From: Candidatus Desantisiibacteriota bacterium
GTDB taxonomy: Bacteria > UBA9089 > CG2-30-40-21
Length of the DNA: 15,340 nt
Direction of reading: 5' to 3'
Assembly (NCBI GenBank): GCA_016208205.1
Contig: JACQYP010000115.1
Coordinates: forward strand, 1-15,340
Both the position numbers and the translations under genes were made by a program. How positions within the stretch are numbered: the stretch's first letter is position 1; the number at the start of each line of letters is the position of its first letter. Below the pieces are notes generated by a model. The model had not been told where the DNA came from. It did no database searches and was given only the letters and a program-made list of their open reading frames with translations. Shown in pieces: positions 12,001 to 15,340 of this stretch.

Positions 12001-14331
12001 ATGCCAAACAAGGATAAACTCACAAACTTATGGGGGCTTCTGCAGCTCTTTAATGAATGGGAAAGGGTGCAGGATGTTTTAGAAAAAACATTAGGGTGTG
12101 GATTGCAATTTATTAATGTCTCTGGTCAGGGTGTACTTGAACGACAATATACCTCTCCAATTTGCCACCTTGTCCTGAATTCAAGGATAGGATATCAAAG
12201 ATGCCTTGATTCCTATTGTCAGAACTGTTTTGTAGAAAATGCCGCGGACAAAAGAGACGAAAAAACCTCTGTTTTTAACTGCCATGCTGGATTAACTAAT
12301 TTCAGTATACCTATTATTCTCCATCAAAAAAATCATATTGCCATGGTGATTGGCGGTATACTTCTGGATGAGGTTGATGAGAAATGGTATAAGCAGTATG
12401 CTGTAGACATGGAGATTGACTCAAATATCTTTCTTGAAACAATTAAAATCGTAAAACGACTTCCCGCAAGTGAGGTTATACATACAGGTAGAATGGTTGA
12501 ACTTTTGGTTGAACCATTAAAAGAGGATATCATCAGGTATTATTCCTTCTTAGAGGAGTCAGCCAATCTTTTGGAGATAATGAATAAAAGGCATCCTGAT
12601 ATTGATGAATTGACCGGGCTGCATAGCCGACAATATATTCAGACTCGACTTGAGAATGAGATGCATCTGGCAAGAGAGCATGAAAAGCAGGTTTCCCTGC
12701 TGATGATTCATATCGATAACCTTAAAGAGATTAATGGCTTGTATGGTTATGAGTCCGGCAATACTATTCTTAAGGATGTAGCAAACATCCTTGCATCTGT
12801 CAAAAGAAGTATCGATATACTGGGGAGGATTGCCGGGAATGAATTTGTCATTATCCTGCATGAAGCCGGCAGGGATAAGGCTGTGAAGCTGAGTAAAAAA
12901 ATACAAGAGTTCCTTAATGCCTATCAATTTAGTCCTCAGGAGGGTCAGTTTATCCATCTGAAAACAACCTGTGGCGAGTTAACCATTCCTGAAGAGCCAA
13001 TTACCTCTGAGGAATTTATCAGACAGACAGAGCAACAAATTGTTCAATCTAAAATGATTGCATCTCAAAGGGTGTCTGTCCCACGGTGTGTAATTACCGG
13101 GCTTGGTGTTATCTCATCTATTGGTATTGGTAAGGAGGAATTTTTAGCAGGGTTGCTTAATGGAAGCTCCGGGGTATCATATATTTCTCTCTTTGATACC
13201 TCTTTACTGCCAATAAAAATAGCTGGAGAGGTAAAGGAATTTGATCCATTAAGGTATTTAGACAAAAAACAGGTAAAACGAACCGATAGAACCACCCAGT
13301 TTGCTATCGTTGCAGCAAACGAGGCCATAAAGGATGCTGACCTTGACCTTAGTAAAGAGGATATAGAAAAGATTGGGGTTATCATTGGGGCAGGCATGGG
13401 TGGGCTTGGATTTGGAGAGGAGCAACACCTTAAGTTTATAAGTGAGGGTCCACAAAAGGTAAGCCCGTTTCTTTCTGTGATCATGTTTGCTGGAGCATGT
13501 TCATCAGCCGTTTCTCTGGAACTAAAGGTAAAGGGACCAAGCATTACCATCTCCACCGGGTGTGCAGCCGGGACAGATGCCATTGGCTATGCCTTTGAAA
13601 GCATTCGGAATGGAGAATCTTGCGTAATAATTGCCGGCGGTGCAGAAGCACCTATCAGACCCCTTATCCTGACCTCTTTTTATGCTATGGGTGCCTTATC
13701 ATCTCGAAACGATGCCCCTGAAAAGGCAAGCAGACCATTTGATGCCATGCGGGATGGGTTTGTCATGGGAGAAGGGGCAGGGATAGTTATTTTAGAGGAG
13801 CTTGAACACGCCCTTAGCCGGGGGGCACATATCTACGCTGAATTGGTTGGTTATGCCTCTACAGGTGATGCCTATCATATGGTCGCCCCTGATCCAACCG
13901 GGGAGCAGGCAGCAAGGGCAATGGAGTCAGCCATCAAGGATGCCGGATTAAACCCTGAGGACATAGAGTATGTCAATGTTCATGGCAGCTCTACCCCATT
14001 AAACGATAAAACAGAGACCATGGTCATAAAGAATGTTTTTGGGCAACATGCTCATAATCTGGCAATAAGCTCAACCAAATCCATGGTTGGCCATAGTATC
14101 GGTGCCTCCGGCGGGATAGAATTAGTAGCAACCTTGCTGGGCATGGAAAATAACTTCCTGCCTCCAACCATAAACCAGGAATGCCCTGACCCTGAATGCG
14201 ATTTGGATTATGTACCCAATAAGTCAAGAAAGACAAGAATAAATATAGCCATGTCTAACTCTTTTGGGTTTGGAGGAAAAAACTCTGTGCTGGTTGTGAG
14301 GAGGTATGCGGATGATAAGTATCAGAAATGA
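12001..14331 (+). CDS. PocR sensor - degenerate GGDEF - beta-ketoacyl synthase (FabF/KS-alpha-like) fusion
   Basis: One uninterrupted 776-residue frame joins three domains. Residues about 5-185 resemble the PocR ligand-binding domain, with a conserved Cys set (ICHLVLNSRIGYQRC...C..C...FNCHAGLTNFSIPI). Residues about 202-350 are a GGDEF domain. The signature is AGNEF (278-282) instead of GG(D/E)EF, predicting no cyclase activity. The RxxD inhibitory-site motif (R269-S-I-D272) is correctly spaced before it, suggesting cyclic-di-GMP binding. Residues about 357-776 are a full-length condensing enzyme with C521 (STGCAAGTDAIGYA), H661 (VNVHGSSTPLNDKTET), K693 and H698 (KSMVGHSIGASGG), and GFGG near the end. 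STGC and GGAEAPI resemble type II PKS KS-alpha as well as FabF. An internal ATG at 13054 has no ribosome site, so a separate ketosynthase is less likely. GAGGT at 11988-11992 supports the start. The next gene overlaps by 20 bases. Confidence 0.88.
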   Translation: MPNKDKLTNLWGLLQLFNEWERVQDVLEKTLGCGLQFINVSGQGVLERQYTSPICHLVLNSRIGYQRCLDSYCQNCFVENAADKRDEKTSVFNCHAGLTNFSIPIILHQKNHIAMVIGGILLDEVDEKWYKQYAVDMEIDSNIFLETIKIVKRLPASEVIHTGRMVELLVEPLKEDIIRYYSFLEESANLLEIMNKRHPDIDELTGLHSRQYIQTRLENEMHLAREHEKQVSLLMIHIDNLKEINGLYGYESGNTILKDVANILASVKRSIDILGRIAGNEFVIILHEAGRDKAVKLSKKIQEFLNAYQFSPQEGQFIHLKTTCGELTIPEEPITSEEFIRQTEQQIVQSKMIASQRVSVPRCVITGLGVISSIGIGKEEFLAGLLNGSSGVSYISLFDTSLLPIKIAGEVKEFDPLRYLDKKQVKRTDRTTQFAIVAANEAIKDADLDLSKEDIEKIGVIIGAGMGGLGFGEEQHLKFISEGPQKVSPFLSVIMFAGACSSAVSLELKVKGPSITISTGCAAGTDAIGYAFESIRNGESCVIIAGGAEAPIRPLILTSFYAMGALSSRNDAPEKASRPFDAMRDGFVMGEGAGIVILEELEHALSRGAHIYAELVGYASTGDAYHMVAPDPTGEQAARAMESAIKDAGLNPEDIEYVNVHGSSTPLNDKTETMVIKNVFGQHAHNLAISSTKSMVGHSIGASGGIELVATLLGMENNFLPPTINQECPDPECDLDYVPNKSRKTRINIAMSNSFGFGGKNSVLVVRRYADDKYQK

Positions 14332-14755
14332 GATTATTGTTGATGCCGCTGTGTCAATAGTGTTTAATATCGCGGCTGATATGGAGAAATATCCGGAGTT
14401 TATCCCCACATATAAAAAGGTGAGGATTGTCCAGCAGGATGGACAAAGGATGATTATTGAACGGGTTGGCCTTGTTGGTAAAAAAGAGGTCATGTGGAAA
14501 TCTGAGGTCTGGCTTGAGGCAGAAAAAACAATCAGTGCTGTTCAGCTTGAGGGACCCCTTCAAGGGATGATGGTCAAATGGCAGTTTGAAAAGAGGGATG
14601 GCAGGACAAGGATACTGCTTGTTCATGATTTTGAGTATAAAAAAATACCCTTAATTGGTAATCTCATTGCCAAATTCATCATTGCTCAGATAGTCAGCCG
14701 TATGGCTGATGAGACATTGGTTGGGATAAGGAGAAGGGTGGAAGAATTTTCGTAG
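14312..14755 (+). CDS. SRPBCC aromatase/cyclase-like protein (polyketide cyclase family)
   Basis: A 147-residue single-domain protein of the START/SRPBCC fold. It begins with NEIIVDAAVSIVFNIAADMEKYPEFIP and continues to KSEVWLEAEKTISAVQLEGP, LQGMMVKWQFE and RILLVHDFEYKKIPLIG. This order (NEI-DA, D-YP-F, W/KSE, EGP--M--W-F, T--HDF) matches both COQ10/RatA-type proteins and TcmN-type aromatase/cyclases. The neighbouring ketosynthase makes the second reading more likely. ATG 14312 is chosen because GAGGAGG (14298-14304) is 7 bases before it. ATG 14306 would leave only one base. The start lies within the end of the ketosynthase gene, implying translational coupling. The TAG stop (14753-14755) is the first codon of a repeat element. 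Confidence 0.8.
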   Translation: MISIRNEIIVDAAVSIVFNIAADMEKYPEFIPTYKKVRIVQQDGQRMIIERVGLVGKKEVMWKSEVWLEAEKTISAVQLEGPLQGMMVKWQFEKRDGRTRILLVHDFEYKKIPLIGNLIAKFIIAQIVSRMADETLVGIRRRVEEFS

Positions 14756-14863
14756 CCACGAATTACACGAATAAGTCGCTATCAGGACACAGGCTGGAAG
14801 CCTGTGCCACCTTTTATGTTTGGTGACACAGGCATCCTTGCCTGTGACTAAAATTCGTGGCTA
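14753..14863. repeat. 111-bp composite repeat with terminal inverted repeats and two hairpins
   Basis: TAGCCACGAATT (14753-14764) and AATTCGTGGCTA (14852-14863) are perfect 12-bp inverted ends. Between them are two hairpins of one family: CACAGGCT/AGCCTGTG (14788-14795 and 14799-14806) and CACAGGCA/TGCCTGTG (14827-14834 and 14839-14846). The left end supplies the stop codon of the preceding gene. The right end lies 8 bases before the ribosome site of the next. Confidence 0.8.
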
Positions 14864-14882
14864 AAATAAACAAGGAGGGCTT

Positions 14883-15340
14883 GTGCTTCACAGAGAAGAA
14901 TCGATTATTATCCACAGGGCATTGCCTGAAGTCTTTAAGAAGGCTCAGGATATTGTTACCACTCTCGAAAAGTCTGTAGACTATAAAAAGGTAGAGATAC
15001 TTGATCGGCAGGGAGAGAATAGCTCTCATCGTTCAACCATCAGGCTTTTTGGGATACCTGTCAGCTATACATCAGAAACAGTGATCAAACAGAATGAGTC
15101 TATTAATCACAAGCAAATCAAGGGACCATTGCGAGGATTAAAGACAGCATGGATATTTGATGCTGTTGGTGAGGATACGCGGGTTGCTGTCAGACATCAG
15201 CTTGATCTAAAGATACCGATGATTGGAAGATGGTTGGAATGGGTTGTCTATGCCTTGGTTATCAGGCCATTGGCAAGGAATTTCTTGAGGGGTATGAAGC
15301 AGGGTCGGGGTTCGGGGGTTAAAACATTCTGTATACAGAA
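14883..15340 (+). CDS. Second SRPBCC aromatase/cyclase-like protein (cut by window end)
   Basis: A frame starting at GTG 14883, preceded by AAGGAGGG (14872-14879), stays open to the window end for 152 codons. The product includes LPEVFKKAQDIVTTLEKSVD, then IRLFGIPVSYTSETVIK, IKGPLRGLKTAWIFDAV, RVAVRHQLDLKIPMIGRWLE and RPLARNFLRGMKQG. It follows the preceding gene's product segment by segment (EGPLQGMMVKWQF versus KGPLRGLKTAWIF; VHDFEYKKIPLIGNLI versus RHQLDLKIPMIGRWL), so the two are paralogues from duplication and divergence. The frame ends in a G-rich repeat (15302-15318) like that at 7328-7357, which may again replace the natural C-terminus. No ATG start is available nearby. Confidence 0.75.
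   Translation, partial: MLHREESIIIHRALPEVFKKAQDIVTTLEKSVDYKKVEILDRQGENSSHRSTIRLFGIPVSYTSETVIKQNESINHKQIKGPLRGLKTAWIFDAVGEDTRVAVRHQLDLKIPMIGRWLEWVVYALVIRPLARNFLRGMKQGRGSGVKTFCIQ

Noticed and set aside
13065..13583. 172-codon open frame on the minus strand
   Set aside because: It mirrors conserved ketosynthase coding sequence and encodes no recognisable protein.
13054..14331. Separate ketosynthase gene starting at internal ATG 13054
   Set aside because: No ribosome site or intergenic gap precedes it and the upstream frame reads through without a stop. An internal start remains possible but unsupported.
1..15340. tRNA or rRNA genes
   Set aside because: No cloverleaf with the GTTCRANNC arm or rRNA-like segment was found by eye in the gaps.

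Overview
The window reads as chromosomal DNA of an uncultivated diderm (Gram-negative) bacterium with moderate GC. Three things point that way: a large secreted protein with a type IX secretion (T9SS)-like C-terminal sorting domain, a PorV/PorQ-family outer-membrane barrel directly after it, and an unusual density of short dispersed palindromes of the kind seen in several candidate phyla. The sequence alone does not fix the phylum. All recognisable genes lie on the + strand.

Layout. 1-154: end of an unidentified reading frame that runs into a 166-bp imperfect inverted-repeat element. 309-1421: recA with a near-consensus sigma-70 promoter. 1422-1667: cluster of palindromic repeats. 1668-3260: a tRNA nucleotidyltransferase (CCA/poly(A) polymerase family) with an HD domain, carrying two palindromes in frame and flanked by direct repeats. 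3261-3745: long leader with a palindrome at 3316-3350 and a textbook sigma-54 promoter at 3434-3450. 3746-9172: a 1808-residue secreted multidomain protein (seven LVIVD propeller repeats, Ig-like modules, carboxypeptidase-regulatory-like domain, a duplicated C-terminal module, T9SS-like tail) with a G10 tract in the coding sequence. 9218-10126: PorV/PorQ-like protein, then a terminator hairpin. 10127-11090: about 960 bp without an intact gene, holding palindromes, a YCF48-like remnant, an unidentified 117-bp element, two 45-bp direct repeats and a sigma-70 promoter.

11091-15340 is the most unusual part. It looks like a small aromatic-polyketide (type II PKS-like) gene set: a PF04199-type cyclase, a PocR-GGDEF-ketosynthase fusion, and two tandem SRPBCC aromatase/cyclase-like proteins, the second cut by the window end. 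The fusion keeps a complete Cys-His-Lys-His ketosynthase centre. Its GGDEF motif is degenerate (AGNEF) but the RxxD inhibitory-site motif is intact, suggesting a ketosynthase tied to a small-molecule and possibly cyclic-di-GMP sensor. No chain-length factor, acyl carrier protein or ketoreductase lies in the window, so the pathway is inferred and incomplete.

Two functional units therefore stand out: a sigma-54-driven secreted protein with its probable T9SS shuttle, and a sensor-fused ketosynthase/cyclase set. Throughout, short repeats abut or enter genes, supplying stop codons and in-frame peptide insertions.
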